The translations under genes and the position numbers were made by a program. 64,000 nt of DNA from Propionibacteriaceae bacterium. Its GTDB lineage: Bacteria; Actinomycetota; Actinomycetes; Propionibacteriales; Propionibacteriaceae. The stretch covers positions 1-64,000 of the forward strand of contig JAFKJK010000018.1 in NCBI GenBank assembly GCA_017306015.1, read 5' to 3'. How positions within the stretch are numbered: the stretch's first letter is position 1; each line of letters opens with the position of its first letter. Below are positions 25,196 through 33,553 of this stretch, piece after piece. The notes beneath the pieces are model-generated. The model ran no database searches, was not told the origin of the DNA, and worked only from the letters and a program-made list of their open reading frames with translations.

Positions 25196-26208
25196 CAGGC
25201 AACCTTCACTCTCGGGTCGATGAAGCCGTAGGCGATGTCGACCAGCATGTTGGCGACCACGATGAAGCTCGAGACGATCATCACCATCGCGACGATCGTG
25301 GGCAGGTCCATGTAGGTGACCGAGTTGACCGCGAGGTAGCCCAGGCCGTGCAGCGAGAACACGCTCTCGGTGATGATCGCGCCGCCGAGCAGCCCGCCGA
25401 GGTCCAGGCCGGCCGCGGTGACGATCGGGGTGAGGACGGATCGCAGCCCGTGGCGCAGGATCACCGTCCACCGAGCCACGCCCTTGGCGTTGGCGGTGCG
25501 GATGTAGTCCTCGCTCATCGTCTCGATCATGTACGCCCTCGTCAGCCGGACATAGCTGGCGGCGAAGAAGAAGGCGAGGGTGATCCACGGGAGGATCAGG
25601 TTGGCCGCCCAGGCTGCCGGGTTGGTCAGGAAGGGGACGAAGGTGGGGATGGGCACCCAGCCCCACTTGATCGCAGGGAAGGTCAGCAGGATGAGGCCGA
25701 CGAAGAAGGTGGGCAGCGAGAATCCGACCAGGGCCGAGCCCACGATGGCTCGGTCGGCCAGTCTGCCCTTGTTCAGCGCGGCGGTGATACCGCCCCCGAT
25801 GCCCAGCGTCATCCACAGCACGAACGCGCCGATCGCGATCGACAGCGAGATCGGCCACGCCTCGGAGACCATGTCGTTGATGGGACGGTGCTGCGTGGTG
25901 GAGTAGCCCAGGCACGGCGCCGAACAGTGGACGATCTGCTCGGGGTGCTGGGTCCGGAGTTCCTCGTTGTCGGGGAAGTCGCGGCCGACGAACAGGCCGG
26001 CGACGAACTTGCCGTACTGGACGGTCACCGGCTGGTCGAAGCCGAGCGCCTTCCGGTTGCCCTCGAGGATGGTCGGAGTGCAGTTCTTGCCGCAGGTGTA
26101 GCGCGCCGGGTCGATCGGCGAAGCGAAGAAGAGGGCGAAGGTGGTGGCCGTGATCAGGAAGACCATCACCACGACCGAAGCCAGCCGACGAAGGATGTAG
26201 TAGAACAC
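25195..26208 (-). CDS. oppB: Oligopeptide ABC transporter permease (OppB type)
   Basis: Permease of 337 residues with six membrane helices. It has a long extracytoplasmic loop after the first helix, with paired Cys (CGKNC, CSAPCLG) that may form a disulphide, and the EAA-type coupling loop (RTANAKGVARWTVILRH). The usual N-terminus of DppB/OppB proteins (MFYYILRRLASVVVM) is clear. A 33-base hairpin lies between it and oppA. Confidence 0.92.
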   Translation of the reverse strand: MFYYILRRLASVVVMVFLITATTFALFFASPIDPARYTCGKNCTPTILEGNRKALGFDQPVTVQYGKFVAGLFVGRDFPDNEELRTQHPEQIVHCSAPCLGYSTTQHRPINDMVSEAWPISLSIAIGAFVLWMTLGIGGGITAALNKGRLADRAIVGSALVGFSLPTFFVGLILLTFPAIKWGWVPIPTFVPFLTNPAAWAANLILPWITLAFFFAASYVRLTRAYMIETMSEDYIRTANAKGVARWTVILRHGLRSVLTPIVTAAGLDLGGLLGGAIITESVFSLHGLGYLAVNSVTYMDLPTIVAMVMIVSSFIVVANMLVDIAYGFIDPRVKVA

Positions 26209-26225
26209 GCAGTCTCCTCAGGGGA

Positions 26226-26258
26226 GTTGGGGGGTGCGCGCGAGGCGCACCCCCCAAC
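26226..26258 (-). terminator. Strong intercistronic hairpin between oppA and oppB
   Basis: GTTGGGGGGTGCGC and GCGCACCCCCCAAC, perfect 14-bp arms around GCGAG. Within the operon this would protect or partly terminate the oppA transcript, giving more binding protein than permease. Confidence 0.7.
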
Positions 26259-26270
26259 CCTTGGGCCAGG

Positions 26271-28001
26271 TCAGTGCTTGACGCTGACCGTGGCCAGGTC
26301 GTAGTAACCGGTGAACGTGGTGTTCACGATGGCGCCCTGGACATTGCTGCCGTGTGCGAACACGAACTGGTCGTTGATCAGCGGGACGATCGCGAAGTAC
26401 TTGGTGACAGCGTCTGCGTCCAGCTGCCCCCAGGCCTTGTCGGCTTCCGCACCGGTGAGGCCGTACGCCTTGTCGATGCCCGCGTTGAACTCGTCGTTGG
26501 CGAAGTAGCCGTAGTCCTGACCAGGGCCACCGGCGCTGATCTGGCTGCGGGAGTCCAGCAGCTGCGGGATCACCGTGGACGCCGACGGGAAGTCAGCACC
26601 CCAGCCTGCCCACATGGCGTCGTACTTCGTCGCGTTCGCCGGCGACTGCAGCGTCCCGTAGTACTGCTCGGCCGGGATACCGGTGAGCTGCACGTTGAAG
26701 CCCGCTGCGTCCCAACCGTCCTTCAGGCCAGAGAACACCTTGTCCATCGTGTCGTTCTTGCGGTAGGTGACGTTGATCTTCACCGGGAGGGTGAAGCCGG
26801 CGTCGGTGAGCAGCTGCTTGGCCTTGGCCGGGTCACCCTTGTCGCCCGCGGGCAGCGGGGTGTCCGGGAAGGCGGGAAGCGCCGGGTTGATCAGGGAGTT
26901 CGTCCCCTTCACGACCTGGTCGCCGCCGGCCGCGGTCACGTACGCGCTGCGATCGGTGGCCAGGGCGAAGGCCTCGCGGGCCTTCTCGTTGCTCATCACC
27001 TTGGACTTGAAGTTGAGCGCCATGTAGCGGGTGTACGGCGAGGCCACGACCGTGTACCGGCCCTCGGCCTGGGTCACGTTCGCCATCGCGGTGACCGGGG
27101 CCTGGTCGGACGCGATCGCGTTCTTGTCGTCACCCTGATCGGCGATCAGGCGCTCGTACATCGTCTCCTGCTTCAGCGACTCGTCCCAGACGATCTTGTC
27201 CGGGTACGCCTTGCGGATGGTGTCAGTCTTCGGGTCCCAGTTCTCGTTGCGGACGAAGGTGCCACCCTGACCGGTGGTCCAGGTGCCGTCCAGCTTGTAC
27301 GGGCCGTCGGAGAAGATGGCGAAGTTGGACTTGTCGCCCTGGTCCTTGTCCTGGCGGTACGCACCGAAGGCGGTCATGGTGAGAGCCATGTTGAAGTCGC
27401 CGGAGGGCTTGGCCATCTTGAAGGTGATGGTGTTGCCGTCGCAGAGCACGGCCTTGTCGTACAGGTCCTGGCCGGTCTTCTTGTACGGGCCGGCGTAGGC
27501 GGACGAGCCGTCCTTGTTCTTCGGGATGTCCAGGTACTGGATCGCGTAGTTCGGGCCGCCGGTGATCACGTCGACGGCGAAGGTGCGGGAGATGCCGTAC
27601 TTGAAGTCCTCGCACTTGACGGGCTGGCCGTCCTCCCACTTGAGGCCGTCCTTGAGGGTGAACTTCCACTCCTTGCCGTCGGAGCTCACCTGGCCGGTGT
27701 CGGTGGCGGCGTCGGCCACGAGCTTGGCGGGCTCGCCGTCCTTCGCGACCGGGCCGAAGGTGGTCAGCGTCCGGGTGAACATGCGGTTGCCGAACTCGAT
27801 GTTGAGCCCGACGTACGTCCGCTGCGGATCCCAGTGCTCGGCCGGGGTACCGGACAGCACGGTCAGGGTTCCACCCGCGGTCGCGACGTCACCGCCGCCG
27901 GTGCCGCCGGTCGGGGCCGTGGTGCCACCGGTGCAGGCGCTCGCGCTGAGCGCCAGAGCCAAGGTGGCCGCGACGCCCGCGACGATCTTGATCTTCTTCA
28001 T
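26271..28001 (-). CDS. oppA: Oligopeptide-binding lipoprotein (OppA type)
   Basis: Extracellular substrate-binding protein of 576 residues, SBP family 5. A signal peptide ends in the lipobox LSASAC, so it is anchored through Cys23. It has the family signatures (LTTFGPVAKDGEPAKLVAD, WKFTLKDGLKWEDG). A glycine/threonine-rich spacer follows the Cys. It delivers peptides to OppB/OppC. The adjacent epimerase suggests wall-derived peptides, but a general peptide role is equally possible. AT-rich GAGGAGATT precedes the ATG. Confidence 0.93.
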   Translation of the reverse strand: MKKIKIVAGVAATLALALSASACTGGTTAPTGGTGGGDVATAGGTLTVLSGTPAEHWDPQRTYVGLNIEFGNRMFTRTLTTFGPVAKDGEPAKLVADAATDTGQVSSDGKEWKFTLKDGLKWEDGQPVKCEDFKYGISRTFAVDVITGGPNYAIQYLDIPKNKDGSSAYAGPYKKTGQDLYDKAVLCDGNTITFKMAKPSGDFNMALTMTAFGAYRQDKDQGDKSNFAIFSDGPYKLDGTWTTGQGGTFVRNENWDPKTDTIRKAYPDKIVWDESLKQETMYERLIADQGDDKNAIASDQAPVTAMANVTQAEGRYTVVASPYTRYMALNFKSKVMSNEKAREAFALATDRSAYVTAAGGDQVVKGTNSLINPALPAFPDTPLPAGDKGDPAKAKQLLTDAGFTLPVKINVTYRKNDTMDKVFSGLKDGWDAAGFNVQLTGIPAEQYYGTLQSPANATKYDAMWAGWGADFPSASTVIPQLLDSRSQISAGGPGQDYGYFANDEFNAGIDKAYGLTGAEADKAWGQLDADAVTKYFAIVPLINDQFVFAHGSNVQGAIVNTTFTGYYDLATVSVKH

Positions 28002-28047
28002 AATCTCCTCTTTTTCTGGTTGTCAGGAGTCTTGGTCTTGCGCGTTG

Positions 28048-29025
28048 TCACTGGCGGTCGGCCTTGGGGTCGAGGGCGTCGCGCAGCCCGTCACCGAGCA
28101 AGTTGAAGGAGAGCACCACCAGGAACAGGGTGACGCCCGGGAAGATGAAGTACGCCGGGTCCGACGTGGCGTAGTGCACCGAGTCGTTGAGGATCGAGCC
28201 GAAGGAGGGGGTCGGCGCCTGGATGCCGACACCGAGGAAGCCGAGGGCAGCCTCGGTGGCGATGTTCTGGGGCATGATCAGGGTCGTGTAGACCAGGATC
28301 GGCGCCCACAGGTGCGGCAGCAGTTCCTTGAAGTAGACGCGCCGGCGGTTCGCGCCGAGCGAGCGGGCGGCCTCGATGAACTCGCGCTCTTTGAGGCTGA
28401 ACACCTGGCCGCGGATGATCCTGGCGAAGTACGGCCAGCCGAAGAAGCCCATCACCAGGATCATGAAGACCATGGACGGAATCGTCCGGTCCGTGCCCAT
28501 CGCACCCTGCAGCAGGTCGATCACGATGGTCGACAGCGCGATCAGCATCAGGGTCTGCGGGAAGCTCAGCACGAAGTCGGTGACGCGGGAGAGGAACCAG
28601 TCGACCTTGCCGCCGGCCGTGCCCGCGATCAGGCCGATCACCGTGCCCAGGACCACCGAGATGAGCACGGCGAGGGTGGCCACCACCAGCGAGACGGTCA
28701 GGCCGGAGATCACCCGGGAGAAGATGTCGCGGCCGGTGCCCGGCTCGACGCCCATCCAGTGCTGCCAGGAGACACCGCCGAACAGACCCTTCGGCAGCGA
28801 GCCGAGGCCGCCCACCAGATCGGTGTGCGAGCTGTACGGGTCGATGAGGTGGAGGCTCGTCAGCAGCGGAGCCAGCAGCGCCAGCAGGATGAAGAAGATG
28901 GCAGCGAACAGCGCGACCATCGTGCCGGTGTCGCGGCGGACGCGGGCCCTGGTGATCTGCCACGGCGTGCGCCCGGCGATCGGAACAGCGCCGTCGCGTG
29001 CTTCGACGGCGATGCTGTCAGCCAT
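28048..29025 (-). CDS. oppC: Oligopeptide ABC transporter permease (OppC type)
   Basis: Permease of 325 residues with a cytosolic N-terminus, six helices and the EAA loop (EAARSLGANRRRVYFKELLPH). N-terminal and C-terminal parts (LGFLGVGIQAPTPSFG, LSFNLLGDGLRDALDP) are typical of OppC/DppC. The start at ATG 29025 has GGAGGAC upstream. Unusually, it is the first gene of the operon, ahead of oppA, rather than following oppB. Confidence 0.92.
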   Translation of the reverse strand: MADSIAVEARDGAVPIAGRTPWQITRARVRRDTGTMVALFAAIFFILLALLAPLLTSLHLIDPYSSHTDLVGGLGSLPKGLFGGVSWQHWMGVEPGTGRDIFSRVISGLTVSLVVATLAVLISVVLGTVIGLIAGTAGGKVDWFLSRVTDFVLSFPQTLMLIALSTIVIDLLQGAMGTDRTIPSMVFMILVMGFFGWPYFARIIRGQVFSLKEREFIEAARSLGANRRRVYFKELLPHLWAPILVYTTLIMPQNIATEAALGFLGVGIQAPTPSFGSILNDSVHYATSDPAYFIFPGVTLFLVVLSFNLLGDGLRDALDPKADRQ

Positions 29026-29100
29026 GCGTTTGTCCTCCACCCCGCGAGGAAACTCCGTCTGCCAGGACGCGTCCCTCGTTGAGGCCGAAATGTAACACGC

Positions 29101-29129
29101 CTGTACAAGAGGCTCCAGCCAGGTGTCAA
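29101..29129 (-). promoter_or_regulatory. Promoter of the opp operon
   Basis: Minus strand TTGACA (29129-29124), 17-base spacer, GTACAG (29106-29101); about 75 bases before the oppC start. The -35 is perfect and the -10 is weak. Confidence 0.5.
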
Positions 29130-29277
29130 GGCGTAACCAGAGCGTTATCAATCGGTGGTACAGGTCGAGGGATTCGCGGTTGGCGGCGGCCGGCCGGGTC
29201 AGGTTCCGGCATCGTGGGCGATGATGGGTGTCGAGACGATACGTGCGTCCGTCCGGAAGCGATGTCGAGGTGTGCTG

Positions 29278-30537
29278 ATGAGGAACCCGTCCAGGTTGTT
29301 GGTGGTGGCGATCGCGGGGATGCTGATCGCCGGCGTGCCGGCTGCCGCGCCTGCGGATGCGGCCAGGCTGCAAGCGATCGAGGTGAAGGCCCACCGCGGT
29401 GGGCCGGAGGCGTTCGGCCTGCCCGAGGAGAGCCTCGCCCTGCTCACCCGCGCCGCCGGCTCGGGCGTGGACTGGGTCGAGTCGGACGTGGTCTACACCA
29501 GCGACGGGGTCGCCGTCCTGCAACACGGGGACAAGATCGGTGGAGGCGGGACCGGCAGCGCGACCTGCACCGCCGCCGGCCGGGAGATCCACACCATGAC
29601 CTGGGACGAGGTCGCGACCGTCCGGTGCACCTACGGGACGGCCACCGAGCCGATCGCCCGGCTGGACGAGGTGGTGGCCATGCTCGCCGGCTACCCGAAG
29701 GTGAAGGTCGACCTCGAGGTGAAGACCTACCCCGGGCAGAGCGTCGAGGAGGAGCGGGAGTGGATGAAGCAGACGCTGATCGCCACGGCGCCGCTGCACT
29801 CCCGGATGAGCATCTCCAGCTTCGCCTGGCGCGACGTCGCCGCGACCGTCGCCGAGTACGGGCCCAAGACCTACTTCCTCGCGCTGGAGTACGCGAACCT
29901 GATGAAGCTCGGCAGCAACAACGTGTACGCGTCCATCGACCGCGCGAAGAAGCTGGGCGTCGACGGGTTCGGCTACAACGTGAACTCCTCCGACCAGGCT
30001 GAGATCTCCTACCAATTGGCGCGGGGCATCGGCGTCCATCTGTACGACCTCACCTCCGACCAGGAGTACCGGTTCGCCCTCGGCAACGGCCAGCGGGTCG
30101 TGGGAGCGGACGATCCGGTCGACGTCGCGGCGCTGGTGCAGTCGTTGAAGGGCACGCGGCCGTCGCCGAAGTACCACACGACCCTGCTGAAGAAGTCCAC
30201 CAGGGTGCTCAGCGGCAAGCTGGCCAAGGGCAAGCGGGTCTACCCGCAGGTGATGGGGGCGACCGGGCTGGTGCCGGCGTCCGCGCAGAACCAGTTCGCC
30301 GGCGTCCGGCTGAAGCTGACCGTGGTGGCGAAGAAGTCCAGCGGCTCGGTGGAGGTCGCGCCGCGGGGCTCGCGGGTCGGCAAGGACGGCAAGCGGATCT
30401 CCGTCCGCAAGGGCACCCACAGCTACACCGTCTACGTCTCGCCGGGGGACGCCGGCAAGGTTCGGGTGATGACGACGTCCAAGTCGTCGCTGAAGGTGAC
30501 GCTGACGGTGACGGGCTACCGCAAGGCCACCTACTGA
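29278..30537 (+). CDS. Secreted glycerophosphodiester phosphodiesterase
   Basis: Protein of 419 residues that hydrolyses glycerophosphodiesters to glycerol-3-phosphate and an alcohol. A signal peptide (LLVVAIAGMLIAGVPAAAPADA) is followed by the GDPD domain, about residues 35-270: HRGG, the E-x-D metal pair (VESDVVYTSDG) and the second His in LQHGD. The C-terminal 140 residues are Lys-rich beta-strand sequence (KKSSGSVEVAPRGSRVGKDG) without a family I recognise; it may bind the wall or polyanions. ATG 29278 has a CGAGG site; GTG 29272 is also possible. Confidence 0.87.
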   Translation: MRNPSRLLVVAIAGMLIAGVPAAAPADAARLQAIEVKAHRGGPEAFGLPEESLALLTRAAGSGVDWVESDVVYTSDGVAVLQHGDKIGGGGTGSATCTAAGREIHTMTWDEVATVRCTYGTATEPIARLDEVVAMLAGYPKVKVDLEVKTYPGQSVEEEREWMKQTLIATAPLHSRMSISSFAWRDVAATVAEYGPKTYFLALEYANLMKLGSNNVYASIDRAKKLGVDGFGYNVNSSDQAEISYQLARGIGVHLYDLTSDQEYRFALGNGQRVVGADDPVDVAALVQSLKGTRPSPKYHTTLLKKSTRVLSGKLAKGKRVYPQVMGATGLVPASAQNQFAGVRLKLTVVAKKSSGSVEVAPRGSRVGKDGKRISVRKGTHSYTVYVSPGDAGKVRVMTTSKSSLKVTLTVTGYRKATY

Positions 30538-30551
30538 CCGCTCCCGCCACC

Positions 30552-30671
30552 TGAACCATCGGGGACAGGTACTTCGGTTCAGCGCAGAACCGACGGTGAA
30601 CCGTCGGGGACAGGTACTTCGGTTCAGCCCGGAGGCGCCGGTGAATGGTCGGGGACAGGTACTTCGGTTCA
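30552..30671. repeat. Three dispersed repeat copies (reverse orientation)
   Basis: Copies at 30552-30581, 30597-30626 and 30642-30671, each ending GGGGACAGGTACTTCGGTTC plus A, exactly 45 bp apart, just after the GDPD stop and before galK. Confidence 0.95.
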
Positions 30672-30722
30672 CGCCGGCCTGCGACGCTCCGGACGGACGC
30701 ATTCGACGCTGCCAGCCGACGA

Positions 30723-30728
30723 TAGCCT
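30723..30728 (+). promoter_or_regulatory. -10 hexamer of a leaderless promoter for galK
   Basis: TAGCCT followed by seven bases and ATG 30736. Confidence 0.45.
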
Positions 30729-30735
30729 TGCGCCC

Positions 30736-31887
30736 ATGACGAGCACTGCCGCCGCCGCCGAGGTCTTCGCATCCGCGTTCGGGAGCGTCCCGTCCGCCTT
30801 CTCCCGCGGTCCGGGACGAGCGAACCTGATCGGGGAGCACACCGACTACAACGGCGGTTTCGTGCTGCCGTTCGCGATCGACCGCTCGGTGGTCGCTGCC
30901 TTCGCGCCGCGGGACGACCGGACGATCCGGCTCGCCACCGACTTCGCGCCCGGAGTGGTGGTCGCCGACCTCGGCCACCTCACCGGCCAGGACGGCTGGG
31001 CCGCCTACCCGCTCGGCGCGGCTTGGGCGCTCGGCGAGTTCGGCGTCGACCTGGACGCGGTCCGCGGCTTCGACCTGGCCATCGTCTCCGACGTCCCGGT
31101 CGGGGCGGGACTGTCGAGCTCGGCCGCGGTCGAGACCGCGACGTTGATGGCGCTCAGCCGGCTGTGGGGGCTCACTCTCGACCGGAAGACGCTGGCCAAG
31201 GTGGGCCAGCGGGCCGAGAACGTCGTCGTCGGCGCACCCACCGGGATCATGGACCAGGCGGCGTCGCTGCTCGGTGAGGCCGACTCCGCCGTCTTCCTCG
31301 ACTGCCGCAGCCTCGACACCGAGGTCGTGCCACTCGGTCTCGCCGACGCCGGCCTGGTCGTCCTCGTCATCGACACCCGGGTCAGCCACGCTCACGCGAC
31401 CGGCGGCTACGGCCAGCGCCGGACGGAGTGCGAGGCGGGGGCCGCGACGCTGGGCCTCGACTCCCTGCGCGACCTCGGGGTGGACGACCTGGCCGCGGCG
31501 GAGTCCCGGCTGGACCCGGTGGTGTTCCGGCGCGTCCGCCACGTCGTCACCGAGAACGAGCGGGTGCTGGCCACCGTCGCCAGGCTGCGGAGCTCCGGGG
31601 CCGGCGCGATCGGCGAACTGCTGGACGCGTCCCACGCCTCGATGCGGGACGACTTCGAGATCTCCACGCCCGAGCTGGACCTGGCCGTCGAGACCGCCCG
31701 GTCCACCGGCGCCATCGGCGCCCGGATGACCGGCGGCGGGTTCGGCGGCTCGGCGATCGCGCTGCTGCCGTCCGGGCAGGTCGAGGCTGCGTCCGAGGCC
31801 GTCCGCCGGAGCTTCGCCGCCGCCGGCTACGCCGAGCCGGGCCTGTTCGTCGTCAACGCCGTCGCCGGGGCGTCCCTGCTGGACTGA
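30736..31887 (+). CDS. galK: Galactokinase
   Basis: Phosphorylates galactose at C1 with ATP, feeding the Leloir pathway with galE. The 383-residue GHMP kinase has the galactokinase signature GRANLIGEHTDYNGG, the ATP loop PVGAGLSSSAAVE, the base region in PTGIMDQAAS, and the C-terminal GARMTGGGFGGSAIAL. Length and all motifs are normal. galT is not in the window. It is convergent with the HerA-like gene. Confidence 0.95.
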   Translation: MTSTAAAAEVFASAFGSVPSAFSRGPGRANLIGEHTDYNGGFVLPFAIDRSVVAAFAPRDDRTIRLATDFAPGVVVADLGHLTGQDGWAAYPLGAAWALGEFGVDLDAVRGFDLAIVSDVPVGAGLSSSAAVETATLMALSRLWGLTLDRKTLAKVGQRAENVVVGAPTGIMDQAASLLGEADSAVFLDCRSLDTEVVPLGLADAGLVVLVIDTRVSHAHATGGYGQRRTECEAGAATLGLDSLRDLGVDDLAAAESRLDPVVFRRVRHVVTENERVLATVARLRSSGAGAIGELLDASHASMRDDFEISTPELDLAVETARSTGAIGARMTGGGFGGSAIALLPSGQVEAASEAVRRSFAAAGYAEPGLFVVNAVAGASLLD

Positions 31888-31896
31888 TCCGGCGGC

Positions 31897-33483
31897 TCAC
31901 TTCCGCGCGGTTCCCCACACCGTCCGGACGACCTCGCCGCCGACCCGCATCACCTGGTTCCAGAACGTCGCCGAGCCGAGCACCCGCTCCACGCTCGAAC
32001 GCGGTTGGGCCCGGGAACTGCGCGTCGCGGGCTGGCGCTCGGCCCGCTCCTGCCGGGCCTGCTCCTTCTGCGCCTGGGCCTGCTCCTTCTGCGCCTGCGC
32101 GGCCTGCGCGTCCGCCTGCGCCTTGGCCGCGCCCTGCTCCAGCCGCGCCACCAGCATCTCGTAGGCGGACTCGCGGTTGATCGCTGGCCCGTACTTGGCC
32201 CGCATGGACGACGCCGCGACGCCCTTGGCCAGCCAGTCCGGGTTCATCGGGCTCATCGAGCCCAACGGCGCCAGCATGCGGGTCCACGCGACCGGGGTCG
32301 GTGCTCCGTCCGGGTTGAGGACGGTGACGATCGCCTCGCCGATGCCCAGGCTCTGCAGCGTCTCGGCGAGGTCGTAGGAGCTGGTCGGGTAGGTCTGGAC
32401 GGTCGCCTTCAGCGCCTTCGCGTCGTTCGGCGTGTGCGCCCGCAACTGGTGCTGCACCCGCGAGCCGAGCTGGGCCAGCACGGTGTCGGGCACGTCGGTG
32501 GGTGCCTGGGTGACGAAGAAGATGCCGACGCCCTTGCTCCGGATCAGTCGGACGGTCTGCGCGATCGCGTCCAGGAACGCCTTGGACGCGCCGTTGAAGA
32601 GCAGGTGGGCCTCGTCGAAGAAGAACACCAGCTTGGGCACGTCCACGTCGCCGACCTCGGGCAGGTCGTGGAACAGGTCGGCGAGCAGCCACATCAAGAA
32701 GGTGGAGAAGATCGCGGGACGGTCCTGCAGGTTGGGCAGTTCGAGCAGCGAGATCACGCCCTTGCCGTCGCTGGTCACCCGCAGCAGGTCACGGGTGTCG
32801 AACTCGGTCTCGCCGAAGAACGCGTCCGCGCCCTGGGTCTGCAGCGTGACCAGGCTGCGCAGGATGACGCCGACCGTCGCCGAGCTGAGCCCACCGAGCT
32901 CCCGGAGGACGGGTTTGCCCTCGTCGGAGGTCAGATAGAGCATGACCTCCTTCAGGTCGGCCAGGTCGAGCAGCGGCAGGCCCTGGCTGTCGGCGAAATG
33001 GAACACCAGGCCGAGGCTCGACTCCTGGGTCTCGTTCAGCCCCAGCACCTTGCTCAGCAGGATCGGGCCGAAGGAGGAGACCGTCGCCCGGAGCGGGACG
33101 CCCGTGCCCTGGCCGCCGAGGCTGTAGAACTCGGCCGGGCAGCCCTCCGGCTTCCAGTCCTGGCCGATCTTCTGCGTCCGGGCCAACAGCTTCTCGCTGG
33201 CCTCTCCCGGGACGGCGATCCCGGACAGGTCGCCCTTGATGTCGGCGGCGAACACCGCGACGCCAGCGCGGGAGATCTGCTCGGCGATCAGCTGCAGCGT
33301 CCGGGTCTTGCCGGTGCCGGTGGCGCCGGCGATCAGGCCGTGCCGGTTCAGCATGGACAGACTGAGCCGGATCCGGGTGGACGGGTCGGGCTGGCCGTCG
33401 ACCATCAACACTCCGAGATCGATGGACGGGGTCGTGAAGGTGTAGCCGGCCTTGATGGCTTCGACGTCGGGCTGTGCGGTCAT
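31897..33483 (-). CDS. HerA-like ATPase (DUF853 family)
   Basis: P-loop ATPase of 528 residues. Walker A is AGATGTGKTRTLQ (about residues 50-60), Walker B is KLVFFFDEAHLLF, and the C-terminal half follows the HerA/DUF853 pattern (IFFVTQAPTDVPDTVLAQLG). A Gln/Lys/Glu/Ala-rich coiled coil (QAQKEQAQAQKEQARQERAE) forms the tail. Family members are hexameric translocases of unclear target. Start ATG 33483 is preferred over an in-frame ATG 18 bases upstream. There is no nuclease partner next to it, so a defence role is not supported. Confidence 0.87.
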   Translation of the reverse strand: MTAQPDVEAIKAGYTFTTPSIDLGVLMVDGQPDPSTRIRLSLSMLNRHGLIAGATGTGKTRTLQLIAEQISRAGVAVFAADIKGDLSGIAVPGEASEKLLARTQKIGQDWKPEGCPAEFYSLGGQGTGVPLRATVSSFGPILLSKVLGLNETQESSLGLVFHFADSQGLPLLDLADLKEVMLYLTSDEGKPVLRELGGLSSATVGVILRSLVTLQTQGADAFFGETEFDTRDLLRVTSDGKGVISLLELPNLQDRPAIFSTFLMWLLADLFHDLPEVGDVDVPKLVFFFDEAHLLFNGASKAFLDAIAQTVRLIRSKGVGIFFVTQAPTDVPDTVLAQLGSRVQHQLRAHTPNDAKALKATVQTYPTSSYDLAETLQSLGIGEAIVTVLNPDGAPTPVAWTRMLAPLGSMSPMNPDWLAKGVAASSMRAKYGPAINRESAYEMLVARLEQGAAKAQADAQAAQAQKEQAQAQKEQARQERAERQPATRSSRAQPRSSVERVLGSATFWNQVMRVGGEVVRTVWGTARK

Positions 33484-33541
33484 GGGGAAAGCGTGGCACA
33501 AACGTGACCTTTCTCCCGGTGGCCGCGGTGGGATTTCTCGC

Positions 33542-33547
33542 TACGGT
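33542..33547 (+). promoter_or_regulatory. -10 hexamer of a leaderless promoter for the serpin gene
   Basis: TACGGT followed by six bases and ATG 33554. Confidence 0.45.
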
Positions 33548-33553
33548 GAGAAC

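Noticed and set aside
29026..31635. Very long minus-strand open frame continuing upstream of oppC
   Set aside because: It is antisense to GDPD and galK, which have clear catalytic motifs. It is a product of high GC with few stops, and oppC has its own start and ribosome site.
31897..33483. HerA-like ATPase as part of a defence system
   Set aside because: No SIR2, nuclease or other effector gene is adjacent; neighbours are galK and a serpin.
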